Assembly: GCA_016874975.1 (NCBI GenBank)
Contig: VGSQ01000016.1
Span: 1 to 40,016 of the forward strand
Direction: 5' to 3'
DNA: 40,016 nucleotides
Origin: Deltaproteobacteria bacterium
GTDB lineage: Bacteria; Desulfobacterota; Desulfobaccia; Desulfobaccales; 0-14-0-80-60-11
Shown here in pieces: positions 18,501-26,270 of this stretch (its first letter is position 1; the number at the start of each line of letters is the position of its first letter). The position numbers and the translations under genes were made by a program. A model generated the notes under the pieces. The model made no database searches. It was given only the letters and a program-made list of their open reading frames with translations, and was not told where the DNA came from.

Positions 18501-18577
18501 CGCGGGGTGGAGCAGCCTGGAAGCTCGTCGGGCTCATAACCCGAAGGTCGCAGGTTCAAATCCTGCCCCCGCTACCA
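18501..18577 (+). tRNA. Initiator tRNA-fMet (anticodon CAT)
   Basis: All arms of the cloverleaf can be read. The anticodon loop CTCATAA is framed by three G-C pairs (GGG/CCC), the hallmark of initiator tRNA, and the first acceptor position (C1 and U72) is unpaired, also an initiator trait. The T arm is GCAGG-TTCAAAT-CCTGC, and CCA is encoded. It has its own promoter and terminator and sits at the left edge of the mobile island, a common integration site. Confidence 0.95.
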
Positions 18578-18586
18578 CGAAAATCA

Positions 18587-18623
18587 GGGGGTTAGCCAAA
18601 TTGGTTAACCCCCTCACTTTTTT
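18587..18623 (+). terminator. Rho-independent terminator of tRNA-fMet
   Basis: GGGGGTTAGCCAA pairs with TTGGTTAACCCCC in a near-perfect stem (one G-T wobble), and a run of six T follows at 18618-18623. Confidence 0.85.
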
Positions 18624-18892
18624 CCCCAGCGCTATCCCCAGCACTTCAGCCTAAGATTAACTGTTTTGGCACCTTCCCTTGGGGGCCAGGGAGTCCGGCT
18701 TGGTCTCCTACCAACCCAATCGACGCTACAACAATTACTTGCCTGGAAGGAAATCGACCCTCCACGAGGCTCTCATGTAGCCGTGGGGGCATTGTGGGCG
18801 CTTGGTTTACCCAAGAGTAAGCCGGGGCGGCCATCGATCTTGACCCCCTTGGCATTCGCCACCCAGACCCCCAAAAAATCGCCGGCCTGAAC

Positions 18893-19030
18893 CACAAACC
18901 CCGGGATGGGGCCCCCTTCCCCCCCCTTGTCCTTTTAAGTACCCCCACGGAGACTTTCCCCCGATTCTTTTTAGGGGAGGCAAAAAACTGACCCTCCCCC
19001 CTCGATGTCGGCCCTCTCCAAAATTTTTTT
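18893..19030. repeat. Island-flanking direct repeat, left copy
   Basis: This matches 36011-36137 in the same orientation. Shared blocks include CAAACCCCG, CCCACGGAGACTTT and CCCCGATTCTTTTTAGGGG, and both end in a run of T. Between 18641 and 18890 there is also a decayed minus-strand frame that I cannot name. The repeat lies about 320 bases after the tRNA and marks the left side of the defence cassette. Confidence 0.7.
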
Positions 19031-19106
19031 AAAAAATCGTTCCCGGAAGACCGCTTCCTACGAAATGGTGGAGTGATGGGGTGGCAGATGTCCGGCAACG
19101 GCAAGG

Positions 19107-19615
19107 ATGAAATGCAACGCGGGCCTCCTCCTGGCCCTGTTTACCCCCGATTATGCTGCACAAAAAGGTGGAAATCAGGCCTGGCTGAAGATGGGGGTTC
19201 TGGCCTACAACCTTCTCCCGATGATCCGGCAGTTCTATGTCTGGGGCGAAGAAGAGAAACGGTGCATGGATTGGCTGATCAAGCGTCTGAACAAGGTGGG
19301 GGCCAGAATTTCTTACCACGCCCGGCGGTGGTATGTCCATGTAGCCTCCGCTTCCCCTTTGGCCCACCATTACCGGGCGGTGCTGGCCTGGGGTTTATAG
19401 ATCGCCGCCCCTCCCAGAATCTGCGAACCAAGGGGGCTGTATGTTCAAAATTTGTAAAAAAGACACATCTTGAAGGAAACTTGTGCTATCTTGCATTCAG
19501 CAAGGCGAATGGGCTACAAGAAGGAGGAATTTCGGCGGGATCGAACCCCGGATGGAAGGTTCCAAAACCATTTTTTGACTGCGGTGGCCAAGGCTGCCGC
19601 ATAATCTCTTGGTTG
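19107..19615 (+). mobile_element. Transposase C-terminal remnant with IS end, left copy
   Basis: A 97-residue fragment (19107-19400) starting MKCNAGLLLALFTPDYAAQK contains GVLAYNLLPMIRQFYVWGEE, RLNKVGARISYHARRWYVHV and HHYRAVLAWGL, which looks like the C-terminal end of an IS1380-type DDE transposase. The catalytic part is missing, so it is inactive. From 19321 to about 19615, DNA including the 3' non-coding end matches, in reverse orientation, the stretch at 32808-33097 behind the defence operon. The clearest outer block is CCAAAACCATTTTTT followed by GTGGCCAAGGCTGCCGCATAATC. Confidence 0.7.
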
Positions 19616-19647
19616 CTATGAGTCTTATACAAATGAGGGGGGCATCG

Positions 19648-20568
19648 ATGGGACAAAACCCTGCCGTCCATCCCATTTTTGCACGCCATGAGACCTTTCA
19701 CCCAAGATTCGGCTGGCTGAAGAAAGGATTTGACAAGGCGGATGAGGACAATTCGGTCTTTTCAAAGGAGTCTGCACCCGTCGTCTTGGGCGTTGGAAAA
19801 AACATGGTCAAGGCCATCAGGTATTGGTGCATCGCATTCAAGATCGTCGATGAACTCAGAGATAACGGTAAATATGTGCATAAATCCACTGCATTTGCAG
19901 AGAAGCTCCTGAAAGATGGCGGATGGGACCCGTTTCTTGAAAATCCATCATCACTATGGCTGCTGCACTGGAATCTGGTTAAGCCTCCCTGCTATGCTCC
20001 GGCATGGTATTTCACGTTCAACGAGCTTAACAAGATCGAGTTTTCGGCAGACGACCTCATTTTTTCGCTAAATGAGTACAGGAACCGGCAGTTCCCGGAT
20101 AAGCAAATCCTTGATTCGTCACTGAACAAGGATGTTAACTGCTTGCTCAGGATGTATGTCGAGAAGACAGGGCCGAAAAACCTCAAAGAAGATTCGCTCG
20201 ATTGTCCGTTCACCGATCTTGGAATAATCGACGCATACACGGATTCAAAAAGATTCACGTTCAATTTTGGAAACAAGCCGAGCCTGCCTCCTGAAATAAT
20301 AGTCTCAGCCTGCCTTGAATTTGCGGCGTCTTTCCAGGACGATGCGAGAACGATGTCGATCTCACGGCTGCTTTATAATGCCGGAAGCCCCGGACAGGTC
20401 TTCAAGATGACTGAAAGCTCACTCAGCGAGGCAATAGAGACTGTCTCCAAGATGGAAAAGGGAATATACCTGACTGACACTGCTGGGATGATCCGGCTTG
20501 CTTACGACAGCGATCCCTCGGTATTATCTGAGAAAATTCTATGCAGCTATTTCAGAAAAGGGAACTGA
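19648..20568 (+). CDS. DUF4007 protein, first gene of defence operon
   Basis: This 306-residue cytosolic protein resembles the DUF4007 family, which I know mainly from clusters with DndC/PAPS-reductase-like enzymes. The N-terminal signature ARHETFHPRFGWLKKGFDKA fits the family. The start was fixed by GAGGGGGG five bases before the ATG. DUF4007 proteins are probably DNA-binding or adaptor proteins with winged-helix parts, but the biochemical role is unknown. Two residues' worth of Cys near the middle do not form a clear metal site. Its stop is one base from the next start, so expression is coupled. Base composition is clearly more AT-rich than the host genes, which points to transfer. Confidence 0.75.
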   Translation: MGQNPAVHPIFARHETFHPRFGWLKKGFDKADEDNSVFSKESAPVVLGVGKNMVKAIRYWCIAFKIVDELRDNGKYVHKSTAFAEKLLKDGGWDPFLENPSSLWLLHWNLVKPPCYAPAWYFTFNELNKIEFSADDLIFSLNEYRNRQFPDKQILDSSLNKDVNCLLRMYVEKTGPKNLKEDSLDCPFTDLGIIDAYTDSKRFTFNFGNKPSLPPEIIVSACLEFAASFQDDARTMSISRLLYNAGSPGQVFKMTESSLSEAIETVSKMEKGIYLTDTAGMIRLAYDSDPSVLSEKILCSYFRKGN

Positions 20569-20569
20569 C

Positions 20570-23500
20570 ATGCCAGCCCTATCTGAATTTGTATCAGTAA
20601 AACGCAGATATTCACGATCTGTAAACCTTGAGCGCGATTTCGGAATCCCAGATAGCTTGGTAGGTTATATCCCGACCTCACGAGCCATCGACAGCATCGA
20701 GAGGTTTTTGAGAGCCTTGACTCTCTCCAATTCTGTCCGTGCCTGGACACTGACAGGCTCATATGGGACGGGGAAATCGGCGTTCGCAAACTTCCTGACA
20801 GCGCTCTGTGCACCACGGGGAGATGAGAATAATCAAAGCGCCTTCCAGATACTTAGACAGACCGAGAAATCCAATTCCCTGCAAAGGGAGATTAAAAGCA
20901 GGCTTCCCGAATCGGGACTGATCAGAGCTGTTGCAACAGCGCAGCGAGAACCCATAGTCAAGACAGTCATCCGGGCACTCCATAGCGGTGTGACCATCTT
21001 CTGGCAGAACAGCAGGGGGCGAAGGCCGGAAGTATTGGATGAACTTAATGCACTCTTTTTGAAATCTCAGGGAGGCGCTACAATCGACAATAATCACCTG
21101 ATCCAGGTCATAGGATCATTGGCCCAAGCGTCAAGGGCTGGAATATTGTTGATAATAGATGAGCTCGGAAAGAACCTCGAATTCTCCGCGCAGAACCAAT
21201 CCATGGATGACCTTTACCTGCTCCAGCAGATCTCGGAACTGTCGTCTAATAGGGATAGATTCAATGTGTTCGTTTTCGGCCTTCTGCATCAATCATTCAT
21301 AGACTATGCCCATGGACTAGCCGCAGCACAAAGGAACGAATGGGCGAAGATTCAAGGAAGGTTCGAGGACATCCCTTTCATCGAATCACCGGATCGGATG
21401 ATGCGGCTTATAGGTCAGGCGATCGACCAATCAAACGATAATTCTTTCAAGTCACGAGTTGATCTTTGGGCGGCAAAGTGGCAAGCCGCCTTGTCAGACA
21501 ATGAGCTTTCACATCATTTTTCTAGTGGCGATCTTGCATCGATCTATCCTCTGCATCCGCTTTCTGCTCTGATCCTGCCAATCCTCTGCACTAAATATTC
21601 GCAGAATGACAGGACGTTTTTCACGTTCCTTGCAAGTGGTGAACCTGATTCTTTTTTCACGTTCCTATCTCAATCATCTTTAAGTAATGAGAAACTGCCA
21701 AGTTTTAAGCTGCACAAAATATACGACTATTTCGTGGAATCAGCCGGCATGTCGATTTCGGCAAGGCCACAATTACAGAGATGGGTCGAGATCCAATCGC
21801 GCCTATCTGACGCAAGCCATCTCGATCCTGATGTCTTGCTCGTGATGAAGACCATCGGGCTCTTAAATCTCGTTTCGACAACAGGTTCTCTTAGAGCATC
21901 TCGCAGGACTGTTGCTCTTGCGATGTGCACCTACCCGGATGACAGGAATGAACTCCAATACTGGGACGATAAGATAAAGGAGCTATTGGATAAGGGATTC
22001 CTCATCTGGAGGAAACGGATAGACGAGCTTCGGATATGGGAAGGGTCTGATTTCGATATCGAAAAAGAGCTCTCAGAGGGGGCCGAGATACTCAACATAT
22101 CCCTTGCCGATTTGCTCAACGAATACTCTCCATTAAGACCTCTTGTTGTTCAAAGGCACAGCTATAAGACCGGAACTTTGAGGTATTTCGAAAGGCGATA
22201 CTACGATACAATCGAATCTTTCGAGTTTTTGGAATGTCAGAGCAAGGACAGCGATGGGCTTATTTGCTACTGGGTCGGCAACGAAAGAGAGATAAAGAAG
22301 CTTCAGAACATCCCTAAAAATACATCATGTGGCAAGCCTGTTCTGATCCTCTGTGCATCTGAAGTAAACTCTATAAAAATAGCATGCCATGAATACGTTT
22401 CTCTATGTAACATAAAAAAGAACGCAACACAGCTGCAAACAGATGGCGTTGCAAGGCGTGAGGTCGGTCAGCGAATCCTCTATGCTCAGAGGCTGCTTAA
22501 CGATGCATTGTCGAGGTCTTTTAACATTGCATCCGGGAAAGTCACCTTCTATGAACCAGACGAGAAGATGAATTTCAACAGCTGGGGATTTTTCCAGAAC
22601 TACCTATCGCATCTCTGTGATAACATCTACAACCTTGGCCCATATCTTTGGAACGAGCTTATTAATCGAAGAGAGCTCACATCCCAGGGAGCATCGGCCA
22701 GGAACAAGCTAATTGTTGCGATGCTTGAGAATGCCGGCCAACCACGATTGGGGATAGTAGGAAACGGCCCTGAATACAGCATGTTCGAATCAGTCCTCAG
22801 GCAGACTGGTTTGTATGTCGAATCAGAAGGCGGCTGGATTTTCTCAAGGCCTCCGAGGAACAATGAAGGTATCTATTATATATGGAAAGCGATCGAGGAT
22901 TTTTGCAGGGAAGCGAAATCAGAGCCAAGGAACATAACCTACCTATATGATCTGCTTGAAGCCCCGCCCTATGGCGTAAAGAAAGGGGTCATTCCGGTCC
23001 TTCTGCTTGCGGTCCTGCTCTATCACAATGAGTATGTGAGCGTCTATATCGATGGAAGTTTTATACCGGTGCTTGGGTCTGAACATTTCGAATTATTGAT
23101 CAAAAAGCCAGAACGGTTTTCAGTAAAATATTTCGAAGTGTCAGGCTTGAGAGCCGAAATATTCCATGAGCTCGGCAAAATTCTCTCTTCTGAAAGGTCT
23201 AAAAATGATGCAAATCTCAGGAACGCAACAATCCTGAGCATCATAAAACCTCTTGTCGGATTTGCAAAAAGATTGCCTCAGTTTACCATTACAACAGAAA
23301 ACAGGGTGACCGATGAAGCAAAGGCTGTTCGAAAGGCGCTTCTTGAAGCAAAAGAACCCGATGAGCTACTCTTTTCAGCCCTTCCAAAGGCCTGCGGCCT
23401 TCCTATCATTACAGGCGATGCAAATGAAGACGGGACACTTGTCAAAAGCTTTAGGAAACGATTGGTGCAGGCCCTCAATTCACTACAGGTCGCTTATGAC

Positions 23501-24088
23501 GATCTGCTCGGTCACTGTGAGACACTGATTAAGCGGGCATTTGCAATAAGGATAGATACGGCAGAATTTCGGGAAAGCTTACGATATAGGGCGTTGAATC
23601 TTTCATCGCAGGTAATAGAGCTGCGCTTGAAAAGCTTTATTATAGCTTGTTCTGAAAAGGAATCGGACAATAAAACGTGGCTTGAATCATTGTTGCTGAT
23701 AATAACAAGTAGGTCTCCTAAATTATGGGCAGATGACGATGTAATAATTTTCGAGACTAAGCTTAGCGATATCGCAAGAAGGTTCATGAACCTTGAGGCG
23801 CTGCAAAAGGAAATGGCAATCCCAAGCGAAGGCATCGATGCCAGGAGAATTACTGTCACTTACCCAGACGGCGATGAGATTCACCAGGTGCTCTGGATTG
23901 ACCGAGAGAGGCAGCCAAACATAGAACAGATAGCCGATCAGATAATAGAGAAATACAACTTAAAGGACGATGCGAATGTCAAGCAGGCCGTCGCAGCAGC
24001 ATTGATTGAAAAGATCTTTCACAAGCGAAGCGAAATATCCAAACCAAATATAAAGGAACTAAAAAGGGAGTACAAGTTTGGTAGATAA
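20570..24088 (+). CDS. Giant P-loop ATPase (1172 residues), defence operon
   Basis: This large cytosolic ATPase has Walker A GSYGTGKS at residues 63-70 and Walker B ILLIIDELGKNLE from 192, in an AAA/STAND-like N-terminal domain. The remaining 900 residues show no domain that I can name; they are mostly helical. A later segment, RRITVTYPDGDEIHQVLWID, may be a small beta domain. It resembles the large ATP-binding proteins that accompany DUF4007 and PAPS-reductase-like genes. It could power assembly on DNA or sense invading DNA. The start at MPALSEFVSV is preceded by AAAAGGGA. An earlier open frame overlaps the previous gene and is not used. It overlaps the next gene by 11 bases. Confidence 0.8.
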   Translation: MPALSEFVSVKRRYSRSVNLERDFGIPDSLVGYIPTSRAIDSIERFLRALTLSNSVRAWTLTGSYGTGKSAFANFLTALCAPRGDENNQSAFQILRQTEKSNSLQREIKSRLPESGLIRAVATAQREPIVKTVIRALHSGVTIFWQNSRGRRPEVLDELNALFLKSQGGATIDNNHLIQVIGSLAQASRAGILLIIDELGKNLEFSAQNQSMDDLYLLQQISELSSNRDRFNVFVFGLLHQSFIDYAHGLAAAQRNEWAKIQGRFEDIPFIESPDRMMRLIGQAIDQSNDNSFKSRVDLWAAKWQAALSDNELSHHFSSGDLASIYPLHPLSALILPILCTKYSQNDRTFFTFLASGEPDSFFTFLSQSSLSNEKLPSFKLHKIYDYFVESAGMSISARPQLQRWVEIQSRLSDASHLDPDVLLVMKTIGLLNLVSTTGSLRASRRTVALAMCTYPDDRNELQYWDDKIKELLDKGFLIWRKRIDELRIWEGSDFDIEKELSEGAEILNISLADLLNEYSPLRPLVVQRHSYKTGTLRYFERRYYDTIESFEFLECQSKDSDGLICYWVGNEREIKKLQNIPKNTSCGKPVLILCASEVNSIKIACHEYVSLCNIKKNATQLQTDGVARREVGQRILYAQRLLNDALSRSFNIASGKVTFYEPDEKMNFNSWGFFQNYLSHLCDNIYNLGPYLWNELINRRELTSQGASARNKLIVAMLENAGQPRLGIVGNGPEYSMFESVLRQTGLYVESEGGWIFSRPPRNNEGIYYIWKAIEDFCREAKSEPRNITYLYDLLEAPPYGVKKGVIPVLLLAVLLYHNEYVSVYIDGSFIPVLGSEHFELLIKKPERFSVKYFEVSGLRAEIFHELGKILSSERSKNDANLRNATILSIIKPLVGFAKRLPQFTITTENRVTDEAKAVRKALLEAKEPDELLFSALPKACGLPIITGDANEDGTLVKSFRKRLVQALNSLQVAYDDLLGHCETLIKRAFAIRIDTAEFRESLRYRALNLSSQVIELRLKSFIIACSEKESDNKTWLESLLLIITSRSPKLWADDDVIIFETKLSDIARRFMNLEALQKEMAIPSEGIDARRITVTYPDGDEIHQVLWIDRERQPNIEQIADQIIEKYNLKDDANVKQAVAAALIEKIFHKRSEISKPNIKELKREYKFGR

Positions 24089-24875
24089 GAAGGTGCGCCA
24101 CATACTCGGGCTCTCAGGCGGAAAAGACAGTACAGCTTTGGCCTTGTACCTGAAAGACAAAATCCCTGAAATCGAATATTTTTTTTGTGATACCCATAAA
24201 GAGCTCCCTGAGACATACGCATATCTTAAAAAGATTGAAATATTGCTTGGAAAGAAAATCAAGATACTTGAAGCCAAGAGAGGTTTTGATCATTGGTTGG
24301 CTATAAAGAAGGGTTTTCTTCCTTCACCAAGAAAACGATGGTGTACAGAGCAGCTTAAGATAAGCCCAATTGAAAGATTTGTCGGTAAAGACGAGGCTGT
24401 CAGCTATATTGCGCTCAGGGCAGACGAGGATCGCGTTGGCTATATCTCTACCAAACCAAATATAAAGCCTGTTTTCCCATTCATGAATGATGGACTCATA
24501 AAAAAGGATATATTCAAGATCATCAAAGAGAGTGGAATAGGCATACCAGAGTACTATAGCTGGCGTTCAAGGTCTGGCTGTTTTTTCTGTTTTTTTCAGC
24601 GAAAGATTGAGTGGGTGAAGCTATCTGAGATTCATCCTGATCTATTTGAAGAGGCTGTCAAATATGAACAGGAACATAAAGACGGCAGACGATATTTCTG
24701 GAATGAAGATGAATCTCTGCTCGACTTGGCTGCCCGAAAAGAGCATATTATCGCAGACTACGAAAAATCAATGATGCAAAAAAAACGCAATTTACCTAAC
24801 AGACCTCTTTATGAAGTTCTTGAAACAGTCCTTGAAGACGAAAGCGATGATTTTTGCTTTGTTTGCCATCTTTGA
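24078..24875 (+). CDS. DndC/PAPS-reductase-like enzyme
   Basis: This 265-residue protein has the PP-loop ATP-pyrophosphatase fold of PAPS reductases and of DndC, the enzyme that activates DNA for sulfur insertion. The PP motif SGGKDS lies at residues 13-18. Cys89 (RWCTEQLK) with Cys168 and Cys171 (SGCFFC) would hold an Fe-S cluster, as in DndC, and a further CFVC ends the protein (260-263). It starts with TTG behind AAGGGAG and overlaps the preceding gene. In type 4 BREX a PAPS-reductase-like protein (BrxP) is a known part. Here DndA, DndD and DndE are absent, so its sulfur source and product are unknown. It may modify DNA or another molecule. Confidence 0.85.
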   Translation: MVDKKVRHILGLSGGKDSTALALYLKDKIPEIEYFFCDTHKELPETYAYLKKIEILLGKKIKILEAKRGFDHWLAIKKGFLPSPRKRWCTEQLKISPIERFVGKDEAVSYIALRADEDRVGYISTKPNIKPVFPFMNDGLIKKDIFKIIKESGIGIPEYYSWRSRSGCFFCFFQRKIEWVKLSEIHPDLFEEAVKYEQEHKDGRRYFWNEDESLLDLAARKEHIIADYEKSMMQKKRNLPNRPLYEVLETVLEDESDDFCFVCHL

Positions 24876-24901
24876 AATCTCTTTAATATTTGGAGAGATT
24901 T

Positions 24902-25747
24902 ATGAATACTGATAATGAAGATACTCACTTTTATCTCGATTATGCCCCGCCTGATGAGGTCACGAATGTTCTAAAAATACTCTCGCATAATAATGACCTA
25001 ACCCCGAAAGCAATTTCAGATGGACTGAGAGACAGCTATGGTTTTAATATGCAAAAAGACCGCACCTATTCTCCACGAAGACTCTTTGATCTGGGTTTGG
25101 CAGTCCAGAGCAGGAAAGGTTCCCTTGTAACATATAGACTGTCTGCCTTGGGTTCAAAAATCCAAAATATTTTGGGTGTAGATCCTGCAATGGCAATGGA
25201 TCTTATGCATTATCTTCATTATGCCGGTTACACCGCTGAGCCCACAAAAAGGAAGTACCTTTGGAGTTATCGGCAATGCTGCAAAATAATATGGTCTAAT
25301 ATGAAGTTATTGAAATATTCAGATTTGGCATCAGCGATACAATTAGAGATGAAGGAACAATTTCCTTGGCTTGATTATGGGAAAAAGGCTGGAGCACGAT
25401 TTGATAACACAGCAGTGTCTCGAGTAGCTCATTGGCTTCGCGCCTTAGAACCGCCACCTGTTGACCAAGTCGGCTCGCCCCTAATTCCGCGGACCATAGA
25501 TAGATACGAAATAGCTCTATTGGCTCTGGATGAAACATACCAGAGCAGAGGCTATACTTATGGCGACCCAGTGATTATGGATGACGAATTCTTAAAACTA
25601 GTTTCAGGCGTATTCATGCTCGATCCTGGATGCTGCAAAAGGCTTCTTGGAATCGGGGCAAGGATCAACCAATCGGTAAAGATTTCTGAAACTTTGAGCG
25701 GGGCTTCGATCAATCTTATGAAGCCTTTCAAGATCGACAATATCTGA
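24902..25747 (+). CDS. Unknown protein with probable winged helix, defence operon
   Basis: I do not recognise this 281-residue protein. The N-terminal 90 residues look like a winged helix-turn-helix: LKILSHNNDLTPKAISDGL, then RRLFDLGLAVQSRKGSLVTY as recognition helix and wing. The middle (LMHYLHYAGYTAEPTKRKYL) and the aromatic-rich WSYRQCCKIIWSNMKLLKYS are reminiscent of DUF4007-type proteins, but this is a weak impression. It has no signal peptide or membrane helix. GGAGAG precedes the ATG closely. It sits between the DndC-like enzyme and a small P-loop protein, so a DNA-binding or specificity role is plausible. No catalytic motif is visible. Confidence 0.7.
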   Translation: MNTDNEDTHFYLDYAPPDEVTNVLKILSHNNDLTPKAISDGLRDSYGFNMQKDRTYSPRRLFDLGLAVQSRKGSLVTYRLSALGSKIQNILGVDPAMAMDLMHYLHYAGYTAEPTKRKYLWSYRQCCKIIWSNMKLLKYSDLASAIQLEMKEQFPWLDYGKKAGARFDNTAVSRVAHWLRALEPPPVDQVGSPLIPRTIDRYEIALLALDETYQSRGYTYGDPVIMDDEFLKLVSGVFMLDPGCCKRLLGIGARINQSVKISETLSGASINLMKPFKIDNI

Positions 25748-25757
25748 AGGAATGATC

Positions 25758-26270
25758 ATGAGCCTATATATCGAATGGCTCAATAAGATAAAAGCAAAAG
25801 CTACTGCTGAGTGGCTAACAGAAAGCCAACGTAAGGCCTATGATCAGATACTGACCAAATGGGCGAATCAGCAGTTCATCTGCCTTTGTGGTCCTGCTGG
25901 CTGCGGCAAGACCTTTGTCGCTCACATCCTGGCGCGTGAGCATGATTACGTTTATTCTCAGGAGATCTCTGAAGTTGCCAATGGCTCCAATAATGTCCTG
26001 GTGGATGGCGAGGAATACACACGGCTGATGCGCGATGCTGCAATGCTCAAAGGTCTCAAACGGGTAATAGTGGTCACTCGAAAGCCTCCACAGGACAGAA
26101 TGCCTAAAGCCGAGATTGTCCTGACCGAGAGAGATGTCAGGCAGTTCCAGCATAATCTTACAACATACGGCATCCTCGGGTCATTCCATAAGGACCCCCA
26201 AACGACTGATCTCAACCAAATAATTCGGGCAGAATGCATTGCCAGGGAGGAAGGAAATGTCGCTCAGTGA
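25758..26270 (+). CDS. Small P-loop protein (170 residues), defence operon
   Basis: The Walker A motif GPAGCGKT is at about residues 42-49 within FICLCGPAGCGKTFVAHILA. A classic Walker B with two acidic residues is not obvious; NVLVDGEE is the nearest candidate. The protein is much shorter than most AAA proteins, so it may be a degenerate ATPase or an adaptor that binds nucleotide. It is preceded by a start choice between two ATGs six bases apart, and I took the second because GAAGGA is better spaced. The next gene starts 14 bases before its stop, so the two are translationally coupled. I know no described function. Confidence 0.7.
   Translation: MSLYIEWLNKIKAKATAEWLTESQRKAYDQILTKWANQQFICLCGPAGCGKTFVAHILAREHDYVYSQEISEVANGSNNVLVDGEEYTRLMRDAAMLKGLKRVIVVTRKPPQDRMPKAEIVLTERDVRQFQHNLTTYGILGSFHKDPQTTDLNQIIRAECIAREEGNVAQ

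Noticed and set aside
18646-19104. Minus-strand open frame sharing a stretch of protein with another at 35765-36148
   Set aside because: The shared amino acids come from the direct DNA repeat. Neither frame has a start signal or family motif.
19535-19555. tRNA T-arm-like piece (GATCGAACCCC) that could mark an attachment site
   Set aside because: No cloverleaf can be built around it, and it does not match the 3' end of tRNA-fMet.
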